From positions 1 through 64,000 of the forward strand of contig JAPTJF010000332.1 of the NCBI GenBank assembly GCA_029339195.1: DNA of 64,000 nt, given 5' to 3'. Below are positions 34,101 through 49,205 of the stretch, in pieces. Every line of letters begins with the position of its first letter. Within the stretch, counting starts at the first letter, position 1. Below the pieces are notes generated by a model, which saw only the letters and a program-made list of their open reading frames with translations, was not told the DNA's origin and made no database searches. Source of the DNA: Micractinium sp. NFX-FRZ (lineage: Eukaryota > Chlorophyta > Trebouxiophyceae > Chlorellales > Chlorellaceae). The translations under genes and the position numbers were made by a program.

Positions 34101-34831
34101 CAAAAGTCGACGCTGACCGCCTCAGGTGGGGGCTCGTTTCTCTCTTTAGGTGGGGGGCTCAAGTTCTCAGCTTTAATGTGCTATGCGTGCCCTTTGGTTG
34201 GTCGAGCATGCCCCGCATGAGGGAGGCTCGCTGGCGGGCTGGCCGGTGGATGGGCAAGCAGGAGCGTGTGGTCGGGCTCTAGTGATGGTGCCCGCAGATG
34301 TTGAGCTGCCGGCCTTGCGATGAGTTTTGGGGGTTGGGGCATGTATGCCCTGGCAGGCAGGCGGCAGGCCGGCAGGCTGACAGGTTGGCAGGTTTGGGGC
34401 GAACCAGCACCTGCTCAGCCTGCGACACCAAATGTGCCACCAGCTCTGCAAGTCGTCCTCAGCCGCAGCATGCACCCCCGCCCATCACCCCCGCTGCCCC
34501 GCCCTGGCCTGCAGCGCGCAAGCGGCAGCGGCCCACCAGCCAGCAGGGCACGACGGCGGGCAGCAGCGGGCTGGGCGGCGGCGGCACAGCGGCAGCAGCA
34601 GCGGCGGCGGCAGCGGCAGCAGCGGCGGCAGCAGCAGAGTCAATGGGAGCTGCCGATGACGTTCAGGAGCCGCTTGCTTGCAGCCAGAGCGAGCCAGAGG
34701 TGCAGGGAGGCGGGAATGGGGATAAAGCAGCAGCAGCAGCAGCAGCGGCAGCAGCAGCAGCAGCAGCGGCAGCAGGGCCCCCTGCCAAGAAGTCCCTGCG
34801 CACCGCCTTTGCAGTGCCTGCCGAAGGGTGA
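28180..34831 (+). CDS. SAMHD1: SAMHD1-like dNTP triphosphohydrolase (HD domain, no SAM domain)
   Basis: Nineteen exons close in frame to 564 residues: 28180-28222, 28450-28542, 28767-28781, 28993-29124, 29449-29536, 29860-29983, 30176-30230, 30456-30553, 30953-31029, 31377-31414, 31580-31636, 31831-31907, 32179-32268, 32751-32804, 33103-33204, 33405-33488, 33726-33794, 34044-34125, 34515-34831. It starts MDSKMKVLRDNAIQGDYVRL, so the HD core begins at once. Metal and catalytic motifs are THTRFAHSLGV, LCHDLGHGPYSH and KRNGLDVDKLDY. KV, DTPIFQRLR match the human GTP-allosteric residues K116, D137, Q142 and R145. The enzyme cuts dNTPs to nucleoside and triphosphate. The tail has KRQRP (NLS-like) and two poly-Ala runs. 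An alternative last exon at 34299-34322 (VELPALR, stop) would remove that tail. Confidence 0.9.
28547..28568 (+). repeat. Short tandem copy of SAMHD1-like exon 2 donor
   Basis: GAGCTGGGCATGACAG/GTGG repeats GCAGCTGGGCATGACAG/GTGT from the true exon end at 28542, with the copy 25 bp downstream and GT intact. Choosing it would add 25 nt and shift the frame. Confidence 0.7.
28767..28781 (+). other. 15-nt microexon of the SAMHD1-like gene
   Basis: CTGCAG/AG TTT GTT TAT CCT G/GTGAGC supplies the residues EFVYP between GMT and GATHTRF. This corresponds to YYVFPGASHNRF in human SAMHD1. Phases on both sides require exactly this exon. Confidence 0.85.
29771..29815 (+). repeat. Copy of SAMHD1-like exon 6 head with its acceptor
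   Basis: CGCAG/GCAGCACGCGCACATGTCCC repeats ATGCAG/GGAGCACGAGCACATGTCCT at 29860, exactly 89 bp upstream. The acceptor AG is kept, and one base near the junction differs. Confidence 0.7.
30791..31000 (+). repeat. Three tandem 77-78-bp copies of intron end plus exon 9 head
   Basis: The junction GTGCAG/GTGATC with the following GGCGAGGTGTGCTT occurs three times, at 30798, 30876 and 30953, spaced 78 and 77 bp. Only the last opens an exon that stays in frame to the next donor (VINGEVCFRSSVRSAVQEVY). All three acceptors are intact. The second copy is open up to the third acceptor but is 77 nt long, so including it would shift frame. Confidence 0.85.
32308..32420. repeat. Large palindrome of CACGCCCA/GTGTGCTAACCA units in a SAMHD1-like intron
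   Basis: Units of about 24 bp built on TAACCACGCCCA(A/T)GTGTG occur three times in direct order at 32358-32415, and in inverted order at 32310-32356. The central TGCTAACCACGCCCA and its complement flank a few bases, so the transcript can form a hairpin with arms of about 45 nt. It lies in intron 13. Confidence 0.8.
33489..33725 (+). other. Probable GC-AG intron in the SAMHD1-like gene
   Basis: The exon FSPGTFITRQ ends CGGCAG/GCAAGG. No GT donor keeps the frame to the next exon VRIHLARLCDSP. The GC site otherwise matches the donor consensus well (CAG/GCAAGG). Confidence 0.6.
33834..33872 (+). repeat. Copy of SAMHD1-like exon 17 tail
   Basis: AGAGAAGCGGCGGTGCCAAA then GGCTGTACAG repeats GGAGAAGCGGCAGTACCAGA then GGCGGTACAG, the true end at 33794. 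The copy is 78 bp downstream. The GT donor is now GC. Confidence 0.75.
34595..34780 (+). repeat. GCA/GCG trinucleotide runs coding two poly-Ala tracts
   Basis: Two runs of about 15-16 alanines each (34595-34635 and 34727-34775) flank the sequence ESMGAADDVQEP in the C-terminal exon of the SAMHD1-like gene. The codons are mixed GCA/GCG, so this is partly diverged. Confidence 0.75.
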
Positions 34832-35420
34832 GGCTGCCGCTTGCCTGTGACATGCCACGGTGGCTGTGGTGTTCAGCTGCAAAGCAAGTTGTTGATGCTC
34901 AATCCGACCATGACAGCTGGCTTCGGACCGGGCGGACACCCGCAGCGCCGGCGCCGATGCCAGGTGGACGGCGCCGGTCCGGCCAGCACCTTGCGTTCAG
35001 GAATCGTCTGCAGCCCCAAATGTAAGGCAATAGATGGTCTATGGCACAATCGTAGGGTTGAAAGAGTGTGCAAGTGCGTTGCACAGCCGTGGCGGTCTGG
35101 TGCCTGGGCGGTGCCGCTTCCCCTGCCAGCCATTTGTAGCATACAGACGTGCATTCAAGTGCACGATTGCCTGAATGTGCACATCGTTTCGTGACGGAGG
35201 TGAGGCAGGGAATCGGTAAAGACGGCAGCTGCCAGGTGGCCGAGGTCTGAAGGCACATGAGCGGAACCCAACCGCGTGGCTCTTCGACATTCGCCACCAC
35301 TCTTGCCAACCGTCTAGCACACCGCCGCTTGCGTCGCAACCGTCGCGAAAGCGCTTTTCCTCGCAACCGGGCGCGCCAGCAGGCTCCTTTCGCTGTCTTG
35401 ATAGTGCACACCACTTGATC
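34832..35420. promoter_or_regulatory. Intergenic region between SAMHD1-like gene and GDH
   Basis: This region holds the upstream gene's 3' end and the GDH promoter. GC content drops near 35120-35200. No gene is seen. Confidence 0.5.
35021..35025 (+). terminator. TGTAA poly(A) signal of the SAMHD1-like gene
   Basis: TGTAA lies 190 bp after the stop at 34831. Confidence 0.55.
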
Positions 35421-40214
<4,794 letters not shown>

Positions 40215-40935
40215 GCGGGCAGCAGTCCCTGTTCAGGCCCTTGATCTGCCCGCAGCGCGTGCCATTCAGCAGGCCCCGCGGGCCTGTACACGTTCTGCTT
40301 CGTGGCAGGGGCCCCATACCCTCCAATTCCAGAACCCTGCCCAAGCGCGATTGAACCTGCCCCTATCCACCGCTCTGGCCATCAGAGCGCCGCGCGCCTG
40401 ATGCCAACCCGATTTTGATCTGTGCCCACGGTTAAACAGAGGCCGGGCCTGAGGCTCGTGGCCCGGGCTGCCGACGCAGCCTGCACACACAGCACAACGT
40501 TCGAACGCGCTCCCTTCACGACGAATGCTCTGCCTATAGACCCCTGCTCCTACCATGCTGCAAGTTAGATGCTGCACTCTCGGCTCTCGCGTACACACAC
40601 AGACACGATCATCAGCCCTGCTTGGACATCCAACCCCTTCCGCTGACGCACAGGCGGGCTCCTTTCTCCTCCGCTTGCTCAATCATGCTTGTCAAGCTTC
40701 CACGTTACTTGCTGCCCCCGCATATTCTTTGTACCTCCACCGCTCTCCACCGCAATGCCATTTTGTAATGCACGCAATCGGGCAAGCTGGGTTGCATGGC
40801 TGGCACCAGCGAGCAAGGGCAGCGGGTGCTGCCGCTGAGCGGCCGGCCAAGTCAGCGGCAGTGGTAACATAAGGCGTGAGGGGCTTCGCCTCAATTGGAC
40901 TGTGGTTTCTGGTTTGAGAGCTGTTCTCGTCCGCC
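40215..40935. promoter_or_regulatory. Intergenic region between GDH and PDC
   Basis: This region includes the GDH 3' end, with TGTAA at 40764-40768, and the PDC promoter. Nothing gene-like was found in either strand. Confidence 0.5.
40764..40768 (+). terminator. Candidate TGTAA poly(A) signal of GDH
   Basis: TGTAA in the context ATTTTGTAATG lies 550 bp after the stop and about 170 bp before the PDC start codon. Confidence 0.45.
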
Positions 40936-43900
40936 ATGACCACCACCGCTGGGCCCGCGCCGGGCCGCACCCTTGGGCAGCACCTGGCCACCCGCCTCAC
41001 GCAGATAGGGGTGACCGAGTTTCACGGAGTTCCGGGAGACTACAATTTGCAGGTATCATGCGAACCGCAAGGGTTTCACCGCCAGGCCGGCTTCCAAGGC
41101 CAGCCGATGTCTGCTCACCGTCGGCAGCAGCGGCGCCCCACTGCTCTGCCCCTCCCCCCGTCAGTTCACTTCTCATCCTCACCTTGTTCTGTTGCCCTCC
41201 GTAGCTGCTGGACGAGCTAGAGAAGGAGAAGGGGCTGCGGGGGGTGTACTGCTGCAGCGAGCTGGGCGCTGGTGAGCTTCCATTCGCACTTTGGAGTCCT
41301 CCGAGGTCGCAGGAGCAGGCCTTGCCGGCAGCCTGAAGCTACAGGGGTCAGACTGTAGCTGAGCAGCCTAGAATCCTCTTTCAGCAGGGAGGAGGAGATG
41401 TATGAAGCTCCTGCCTGCTGGCGCCTCCCTGCGCCTGAGCAGCCCCGTGCCTTCCCTGGCCTGCTCTGCTCCCTGCGCTGCCACGCATGCCGCCCTGCCC
41501 GGGGGGTGCCCCTTCGCCTCCCCCGCTGCCTGCAGGCTATGCCGCCGACGGGTATGCGCGAGCCAAGGGGGTGGGCTGCGTGGTGGTCACGTTTACGGTG
41601 GGAGGCCTGAGCTGCATCAACGCCATAGCAGGTGGGTGTGCGGCCCCGTGCATTTGGAGATGGAAACCGGTGTCGTGGGTGACTGGAGCAGCAGCATCCA
41701 CAGCAGCTGTAGCACATGGCAGCGTGGCACATCGGCAGGCATGTTGGCTGCTCTCTCTCCCCTGATGTGACCTGCCGCCTCCCACCCTTTTTGCACCCCC
41801 CTGCAGGCGCCTATGCTGAGAGCCTGCCTGTCATCTGCATCTGCGGCGGGCCCAACACCAACGACTTTGCCTCAAACCGCCTCATTCACCACACCCTGGG
41901 TGAGCTGGCACTCACGGACGCTGCCGCTGCCGCCTGCTAAGCGCACGTTCCACGCAGGGTCGTGCAGGGCACAGCAAACCATGGCAGGCGCGAGCATAGT
42001 GATGATACACAGCCCGAGTTGGCAATAACTTTTGGCACCTGTCTGGGCTCATCTGGGCTCTGCTGCATGATGGCTTAGTGCATGCACTCTCCATTCTGTC
42101 CCTCGGCTCCGCTGGCTGCTCTGCCCTGCAAATGCAAGAGGTGTGATTCTATGCTGTGCCTGGGCCGTGCTGCGCTGTGCAGGCAAGAAGTTTGATTTTC
42201 TGCAGGAGGCAAACTGCTTCAAGGAGGTGACGTGTGAGCAGGTGGGGGCGGCAGCGAGCGTGGGGGAGCACACCGTACAGAACAGGGTAATCCTGGGAGG
42301 TAAAGTGTGAGCGGGTGGGGGCGGCTTGGTTAAACAGTGCAAGAGGGCAGGTGCAAGCAAGGATCGGCACGCCAGCCCACCTGCCGAGACGCAGCTTTTC
42401 AATTGCCACGTGCAAAGCACACACTGCCCAGCATGCCAACGTTGGCATGCCGCCCCACCCCTCCCAGCAACCAAGCATCCCTTCACCCCGACAGGGCACT
42501 ACCTGGCTCCTCATTCCCCACCCTAGCCCACCCCTCCCCACCCACCGGCTTGCCAGGTGGTGATCCAGAATCTGGCGGATGCCCACGAGGAGATTGACAG
42601 GGCCATCTCTGCTGCTCTGACCCACAGTAAACCCGTGTACATCAACGTCGCCTGCAACCTGGCAGGTGAGGGCTTCCCTAACACAAATGTGAGTCACAGG
42701 TCGAGTTGCTTTGCCCTGAGTGCGTCAACGTCGTCTGCAACCTGGCGGGTGAGACCTTGTGCAAATTCGGTGGGTCCCTCACAGTGGCAGTGCTGTGGGT
42801 GCCGGTTTGTGAGGCTTTGCCCGTGGTGCGTCAACATTGCTTGAAGCCTGGAGGGGGCGTTATGGTGGAGGCGGCAGGCACATGCATGCGGCTGTACATC
42901 CCTGGCTCTGCCTCCAGGCAGAAGCAGTGGGCAGATTGCAGGGCAGGGCCTGGCTGAAATTCGCACAAGATCGGCCCAGGACCTGGTGCAGCACCCGCCT
43001 CCACCCCTCCCTTGGCAATCACCCCTCCACATGGCCACCCCCCATGCCTGCGTGCAGGCCTGCACCACCCCACCTTTGACTCCAGCCCCATCCCCTACTC
43101 CCTCACCCCCAAGCAGTCCAACCCGGCCAGGCGAGGCAGGGGGCAGGTTGGGTGCAGCCAGGGGCGTTTCCTGGGATACTTGCCCCGTGCGGTACAGCCG
43201 CTGCCAGCACTACTGCCGGGCGCAGCTCTACCCTGGGTCTGAGCCAGCTGCACCTGCTGTCGTGTGACGTGTGCTCTAAGCAGCCCGCCGCGGCCCCGGC
43301 CCCGGCCCCTGCACCTGCCCCCCCCTCCTGTCTTCTGGAAGCTCTTTTTAGCTGCACCCCAGAAGTTTCAGTGGAGCGTCAACCATGTGTTCTGTGTGAC
43401 TGATTTGTGAGCGCCCCCAACCCTCCCTGGCCATCCCTGCTGCAGCCTGGAGGCGGCGGTTGAGGCTGCTGCCCGCTTCCTGGAGGGCAAGCAGAAGCCG
43501 GTGGCCGTGGCGGGCTCCCTGCTGCGCATGTGAGTCCCCCAAGCCAAGGGGGCTGTGCGATGCGACCGTGCCTTTTCACAGAGCACGTGCGTGCTCTGCC
43601 ACCCCAAGCACACACACACCGCCGCATTTTCCCGCTCCCATCATTGCTTCCTTTCAGAGCGCGCATGCCTGTGCATGTTGCAACCCAGTCTTGCGCAACG
43701 CATGTTTTCCCCGCTCTTATCATTGCTTTGGTTGCCACCGGAGGCTCTGCTCGTCGTGCTGCATGCCTGCCCCTGGGTCACTCTCCCTTTTGGTGTCCTC
43801 CCCCTGCAGTGCCAAGGCCCGCAGTCAGTTCATGGAGTTTGTGGAGGCCAGCGGGTACCCCTTTGCCTGCATGGCGGGTGAGTGGGCAAGGTTCCACGGG

Positions 43901-46900
43901 TTGCAGCTGCAGTTGCATACCGGAGAACTGCTGCCGCAAACCCGATGGCTGCCCTGCCACCTGAACTCTGCATGATCTGGAATGCTGCATGTAGCAACAG
44001 CAGGGGCTCACCCCCTGCTGTCCCCTACTTACCCCTCCTTCCCCTGCTGCTTACCCCCGCAGCCGCCAAGGGGCTAGTGCCCGAGAGCAGCGAGCAGTTC
44101 ATGGGCACATACTGGGGTGAGTGGCCGCCAGCAGGTGCCAGCATCCATGGCTCTGTGCACCGCTTGGCGCGCTGGCCTGCTCTTGTGGCATCTAGCTGGC
44201 CCGCCAGTTGCTGGCCTGCCTGCCTGCTCCCACTACCTGCCCGCTTGCCTACCTGCCTTCCTGGTGCCCTTGTATCGCCCCCACCGATGCCATCTCACAT
44301 TCCCGCTCACCCCTCTGCCCCGCCTGCCAATCCCGCCTGCCCCGCCTGCCTGCACTGCACGCAGGCCAGATCAGCGACGCCTGCGTGTCCGAGGTTGTCG
44401 AGTCAGCAGACGCCTACCTCTTTGCCGGTGAGTGGCACAGCCTGCCATGGTGCCAGCATTGCTACACTAAGTGTGTGAGGCGGGAGCCTGGGCAGGCAGT
44501 TGGGGAGGTGGCAGCTGCACACCTGTCCCAAAGGGCAGGCTAGAGTACTGAGGGGGTTTGCTGCTGCTGCTGTTGTGCCTCCAGCCTACTGGGGGGGCTC
44601 GCCTCCATTGCAGCCAGCGGCAGCTTGCGGGCCGCCAGGAGCACCCCTTTGCGAGCAGTTTCAGTGCAGCTGTAGACACAGCGCACAATTCCTGGCGCGC
44701 GAGCAGCTTGCGGCTGCCTGGGCCGTCGCGCCTGCCGTGCCCAAGCCCCTCCCTGCTGACCACTTGTACTGTAAACATTGCAGTCTGGTTGCCGAAACGT
44801 TGTAGTGCTGACAAGTAGAAAGTGTTAGTGCTTGAGTGCAGGCCCCCAGTTCAACGACTATGCCAGCGTGGGCTACACAACCGCCATCTCAGGTGCGGGA
44901 GAGGGCGCGGCTCACACTATGCCTGCCCAGCTCACAACAGCCTGGCAAGCTGCGGAGCAAAGCAGTGCATGGGCCAAATGTGCCCCATCTCGGGTAGGGA
45001 GCTCGTTGAGGTGTGCTCACAGTGGGCCAGTGTGATGTGGCTTCCACGTAAGGGTTGTGTGTGTGGCTGACCTGGCATGCTGACATGGCGGGGCTCTGTC
45101 CGGCTGTGCCTCCGACATGTGTTCATTCCCCTTCATCACCCGCCCCCCTTGGTTGTTCAGAGTCCAAGATGATTCGCCTGGATCCCTACCGGGTCACTAT
45201 CGCCGGCGGCAAGGGCGGACAGGCAAGCAGCAGCCGGTGCCAGCCAGCCAGCTAGTCAGCCTCCCTGGCTTGCCGCTGGTAGCTTGCGGGTTGTCTGCAC
45301 TGGCCTCAACCTGAACGCTCTTACCCAGCCGCCTTGGCTGCTGGCTACCATGCTACCTGTTGCGCTGTGCCCAGATGTGCTTGCCTCCCCTTGTGTCCAA
45401 CCGTCGCTGCTTTACCAAGCTGTCCTGTGCTCCCTTTGGATGGGAGGCATTGCTGGGGCCCGGTGTCAGCTCCACAACCTGCCCCACCACACCTGGCATA
45501 CAATACACACCCACACCACCCTTGCCCGGCCCCTCTCTGGTGTTTGGCTGCGTGCGTATGGACGGCTTTCCACCCATTAAATTCGCAGCAATGCTACACC
45601 TTCAACCCCGCAATGCCACACCTGCCCCGCCACGCCCTCAGGTGTTTGGTTGCGTGCGCATGGACGACTTCCTATCCGCCCTGGCGGCCCGCGTGCACCG
45701 CAACTCCACCAGCCTCGACATCTTCCGCCGCCTGTGGGCGCCCCCACCCGAGGTGCCCGTCTCCCTGGCGGGCTCGCCCCTGCAGACCAAGGTTGGTGCG
45801 GGGACGGGGACAGGGAGCAGCCCTGGGAGGAGGCAGGGGGAGATGGGTGCATTGCCTGACTGCTGTGCGCGTGCTCAGTGGGTTGAGGTCACCAAACAAC
45901 TCAATCAATCAATCAATCAATCAGCTGCTCTTGTCACTGCCTCTGCCCTCTGCATGCATGCGTGCCCCCATCCTGCATTGTGGTGTACTGTCTGCTTCTG
46001 CCCTGGACTTCTGCCATGCCAGGGATGACCGGCCTCTGCCTGAGCCTCCCTTACTGCCCTTCCCTGCCACCCGCCCTCCATCTGCCCTCCTGTGGTTCCC
46101 CCTCAGCTCCTGTTTAAGCACATCCAGTCCCTGCTATGCTGCCCGACTGCTTGCTGGTTGCTTGCGTATGGGGCTGACGCCACTGTTAAGCTACTCTCCC
46201 CCCTCACAGCTCCTGTTCAAGCACATCCAGTCCCTGCTGGAGCCCTCCACCCTGCTGCTGGCGGAGACGGGGGACTCGTGAGCTGGGAGGGAGCTGAGTG
46301 CACTTGCTGTGGACCGGCGCATGGGTGTGGCAATGCCCTGCTCTGTGCACAAGACAGTGCCGTGCCACCCTGCGATGAACAAGCGCCGACCCGGGGCTCA
46401 CCGCCAAGGAGGCACTTCACCTGGGTGGACTGGCACCCACCAATCCACCCACCTTGGGCCCCCCTCCATTCTCCCCTGCGTGCCTGCACCACAGCATCTT
46501 CAACGCACAGAAGCTGCGGCTGCCCGACGGCTGCCAGTACGAGTGGAGCCAGCAGTATGGGAGGTGAGGCGGCAGGGACGGGGGGGGGCAGCCGGCATCC
46601 CACGCGGGTTGCTGCAAACGTGGGGGGCAGACAGCACCCCAAGCCGCACTGGGGGCTTTTGGAAGCCGAGCAGGCACCTCCCATGTACACTGCTGCCACT
46701 GCCTGCTGCCATCGTCACGTGAGTGCTGCTGCTGCCCCATGCCTGTGACATGCATGTGCAACAATAGTGCTCAAAGACTGCTTCTCACATTCTTACATCA
46801 TGTGGCATATGCTGTTCAACCACTACCCGACTGCATCTCTCCCACCCCTCTATTGTGTGCTGCCTTCCCGCAGCATCGGCTGGAGCGTGGGTGCCACACT

Positions 46901-48816
46901 GGGGCTGTCGGTTGCTGGGGAGCAGGAGGGGCGGCGGGTGCTGGCCTGCATCGGCGACGGCAGCTTCCAGATGACTTCCCAGGTGGGACAGCGGGTGCCG
47001 GGTGACTAGTGAAGGACGGGATCTAAAGCATGCCTGACGTGGGGTGGCTGCCTCGACATACACCCCAAACCCTCCTCCCCATTGCACCCCACATCCACCT
47101 TGGATGGTGACCAGGTGACCTGGAACCGCATCTCACCTCACTTTTACCGACTTTAAAAGAGGTGTCCAAAATGCCGCTCATGCTGTGCTGTCCGCCATGC
47201 TGCGTGCTGCACATGCTGTGCTGTCCATGCTGCAGGAGGTGTCCACCATGCTGCGCTACCAGGCCTGCCCCGTCATCTTCCTCATCAACAATGGAGGGTG
47301 AGGTCAGCGTGGGGCGGGTGGGGTGGGGTGGCCAGCGCGGTAGAGCGGCTGAGCGAAGACGTCGAGAGCTAGATGCGGCTGCGACCCCCGGCTAAGCATC
47401 CAGCGCATGCTGCCAATGCCACTCTCCTTGAAGATTGACAGCCCTGCTTTCTGCTTTCAACCCCGCTTTGTTTGCCCCGCTCCTCCGTGCCCCCTGCAGC
47501 TACACAATCGAGGTTGGGGGGCAGGGGTTGTGGCGGCTTTGCAGCCATGCTGCGGGGGCCGCCAGGGTTGACCGCCGCCACTGTGCATGCACGCTGTGTC
47601 CGCACAGCGCATGGCGCCGGTACCCTTGCTGCCTTGCAGCCCCGCCCTTTGTGCCACCTCCCGTCCCCTTGGGTGGCGCTTGCCAAGGGGTGCCTTGTGA
47701 GCTAAGAATGTCCACCTGGCCTGCCATTGAATGCCCTGGGCAGGTGGAAATCCATGACGGCCCCTACAACAAGATTGCCAACTGGGACTATGTGGGCCTG
47801 GTGCGATCCATGGTGCACAACGCCGCCACCGAAGCGGGCAGCAGCGGCAGCGGGCTGTTTGCCACACGGGTGCGCCTGGCGGGGGGCCCTGGGTGGGAGG
47901 GATGGCTGAAGCTGCTGCTGCTGCCAGGTTATGTTTCCTCAAAGGCTGGCCAGGGCTGCCCCCTGCTGCGTGCAGCATTTTCACACCACTACCACCACCC
48001 GCGCCCTCCCTTCTCCCCCCGCACTTCCCACCCTCCCTTTTCACATTGCTATCCCCCTCCATCCCTGGAAGGTGCCGACCGAGAATGAGCTGCTGGATGT
48101 GCGTCCTCGTCCTTGCCCCCATCCCCCCCTTCTCAGCCTCTCCTCATCGTCCCCTGCCCCCTTTTTCTGGCAGGTGCTCACCGAGGAGGAGCTGCTGGAT
48201 ATCCGATGCTCGTCCTGGCCCCCACCCCTACCCCCCCTCCCTTCTCAGCCTCCCCTGTCACCTCCCTATTCCCTCCCAATCCCCGGCAGGTGCGCACCGA
48301 GGAGGAGCTGGTGGATGCGCTGCAGAGCGTGAGGGGGGAGCCGGTGGACAAGCTGTGCTTCATCGAGTGCATCGTGCACAGGTGGGGGCGCCACCACAGG
48401 GATGTGCTGGCAGCTGAAGTGGAGGTGCCTGCGCATGCCTCGCTCTCCCTCCCCTCTCTGCCCTCTCTCTCTCCAGAAAACTCCAAATTTTGGTTCTCCG
48501 AAATGCCGGGACGACACATCTGCGACATGGTTTTGTGTTGCTGCCACGCTGTAAAATGAATGAATGATGTGGTGGTCAGGGGTGGGGGCGAGGGGGGAGC
48601 CGGCGGGGCCGTCAGCGCTGATGCTTGCCCCGATGTGCTTTCGCTTGCGCGGGTGCGGTTGTGACCGCCTCGTACCTCCGTTGGCCATGCCCTGTTGCGC
48701 ACCAAAAGCTGAGCCACCGGCTTCCCTGCTGCAGGGACGACTGCTCCAAGGAGCTGCTGGAGTGGGGCGCCCGGGTGTCGGCAGCCAACAGCCGCCCCCC
48801 AGCGGCGGCGCCCTGA
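40936..48816 (+). CDS. PDC: Pyruvate decarboxylase (thiamine diphosphate enzyme)
   Basis: Twenty-two exons close in frame to 588 residues: 40936-41052, 41205-41271, 41536-41631, 41807-41899, 42183-42241, 42557-42665, 43058-43130, 43446-43529, 43810-43877, 44063-44116, 44365-44427, 44842-44892, 45161-45222, 45642-45791, 46210-46277, 46495-46563, 46874-46982, 47236-47297, 47500-47512, 47744-47869, 48290-48381, 48735-48816. Blocks include [38 protein letters not shown] with the catalytic Glu, [19 protein letters not shown], and [10 protein letters not shown] plus INNGGYTIE as the cofactor motif. [14 protein letters not shown] follows. It converts pyruvate to acetaldehyde for ethanol fermentation. 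No targeting peptide is obvious, which suggests a cytosolic enzyme. Two introns start with GC. Confidence 0.97.
42297..42322 (+). repeat. Copy of PDC exon 5 tail with its donor
   Basis: GAGGTAAAGTGTGAGCGG/GTGGGGGCGGC repeats GAGGTGACGTGTGAGCAG/GTGGGGGCGGC at 42241, 73 bp downstream. The intron side is copied too. Confidence 0.8.
42718..42852 (+). repeat. Two copies of PDC exon 6 tail
   Basis: GCGTCAACGTCGTCTGCAAC then CTGGCGG/GTGAGAC ends at 42748, and a weaker GCGTCAACATTGCTTGAAGC ends near 42850. Both resemble ACATCAACGTCGCCTGCAAC then CTGGCAG/GTGAGG at 42665. Spacings are about 83 and 102 bp. Confidence 0.75.
43131..43445 (+). other. Probable GC-AG intron 7 of PDC
   Basis: The exon [15 protein letters not shown] ends CCGGCCAG/GCGAGG. 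The next exon begins CTGGAGGCG after TGCAG. Only this GC donor gives the correct phase (S-LEAAVEAA). Confidence 0.65.
45223..45641 (+). other. Probable GC-AG intron 13 of PDC
   Basis: The exon [11 protein letters not shown] ends GGACAG/GCAAGC, a good donor consensus except for the C. It joins [11 protein letters not shown] in phase 0. No usable GT lies nearby. Confidence 0.65.
45540..45582 (+). repeat. Copy of PDC exon 14 head
   Basis: GTGTTTGGCTGCGTGCGTAT then GGACGGCTTTCC repeats GTGTTTGGTTGCGTGCGCAT then GGACGACTTCC at 45642. The copy is 102 bp upstream and its acceptor AG is lost (CTG precedes it). Confidence 0.85.
45899..45922. repeat. (TCAA)n microsatellite in PDC intron 14
   Basis: Five to six copies of the tetranucleotide TCAA lie after the exon 14 donor. 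Confidence 0.8.
46101..46142 (+). repeat. Copy of PDC exon 15 head with its acceptor
   Basis: CCTCAG/CTCCTGTTTAAGCACATC and CAGTCCCTGCT repeats CACAG/CTCCTGTTCAAGCACATC and CAGTCCCTGCT at 46210. The copy is exactly 103 bp upstream and its acceptor is intact. Confidence 0.88.
47157..47205 (+). repeat. Degenerate copy of PDC exon 18 head
   Basis: AAAAG/AGGTGTCCAAAATGCCGCTC resembles GCAG/GAGGTGTCCACCATGCTGCGC at 47236, about 77 bp upstream. Confidence 0.55.
47500..47512 (+). other. 13-nt microexon of PDC
   Basis: CTGCAG/C TAC ACA ATC GAG/GTTGGG supplies YTIE inside the conserved [17 protein letters not shown] block that completes the thiamine diphosphate motif. Phases of both neighbours demand it. 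Confidence 0.88.
48066..48215 (+). repeat. Two copies of PDC exon 21 head
   Basis: GGAAG/GTGCCGACCGAGAATGAGC at 48072 and GGCAG/GTGCTCACCGAGGAGGAGC at 48174 precede the true GGCAG/GTGCGCACCGAGGAGGAGC at 48290. Spacings are 102 and 116 bp. Both keep an AG. Confidence 0.88.
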
Positions 48817-49205
48817 GCACTCCTGCCCGGCGGCCGAGGCGGGGGCCGAGAGTAGCACTGCCGCCGCCCCGTCGCCAGTCCTGCATGCGCAGAGGCTGGG
48901 CTGTGGCTGGAAGCTGTCGCCTGACAAAGATCTGATTGTGCAGGAGCTTCAAAACCTCCCAATCCCCCCCCAACACTGAGTCTGCTGGGTTCTCTTTTCA
49001 AGGGGTTTGTCAATCGTCACATGAATGTCGGCAAGTGTTTGTCATGTCAATCCGCGGTTCAGTATCAGGGTGCTCTCATTGGGTTGATTCACGAATGGGC
49101 AGTATCGGCCAGACGCCATGGCGCCTGGGCATGCCTGGGAAGAGCGCAGACTGGCAGCAGCGCCGGCCGCAACGCCGCCCCGGCAGGGGGCCCCCAACAC
49201 TACTG
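48817..49205. other. Convergent intergenic region between PDC and the cation exchanger
   Basis: This tail-to-tail spacer of 389 bp must hold both 3' ends. I noticed no TGTAA in either orientation, so the poly(A) signals are unassigned. Confidence 0.45.
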
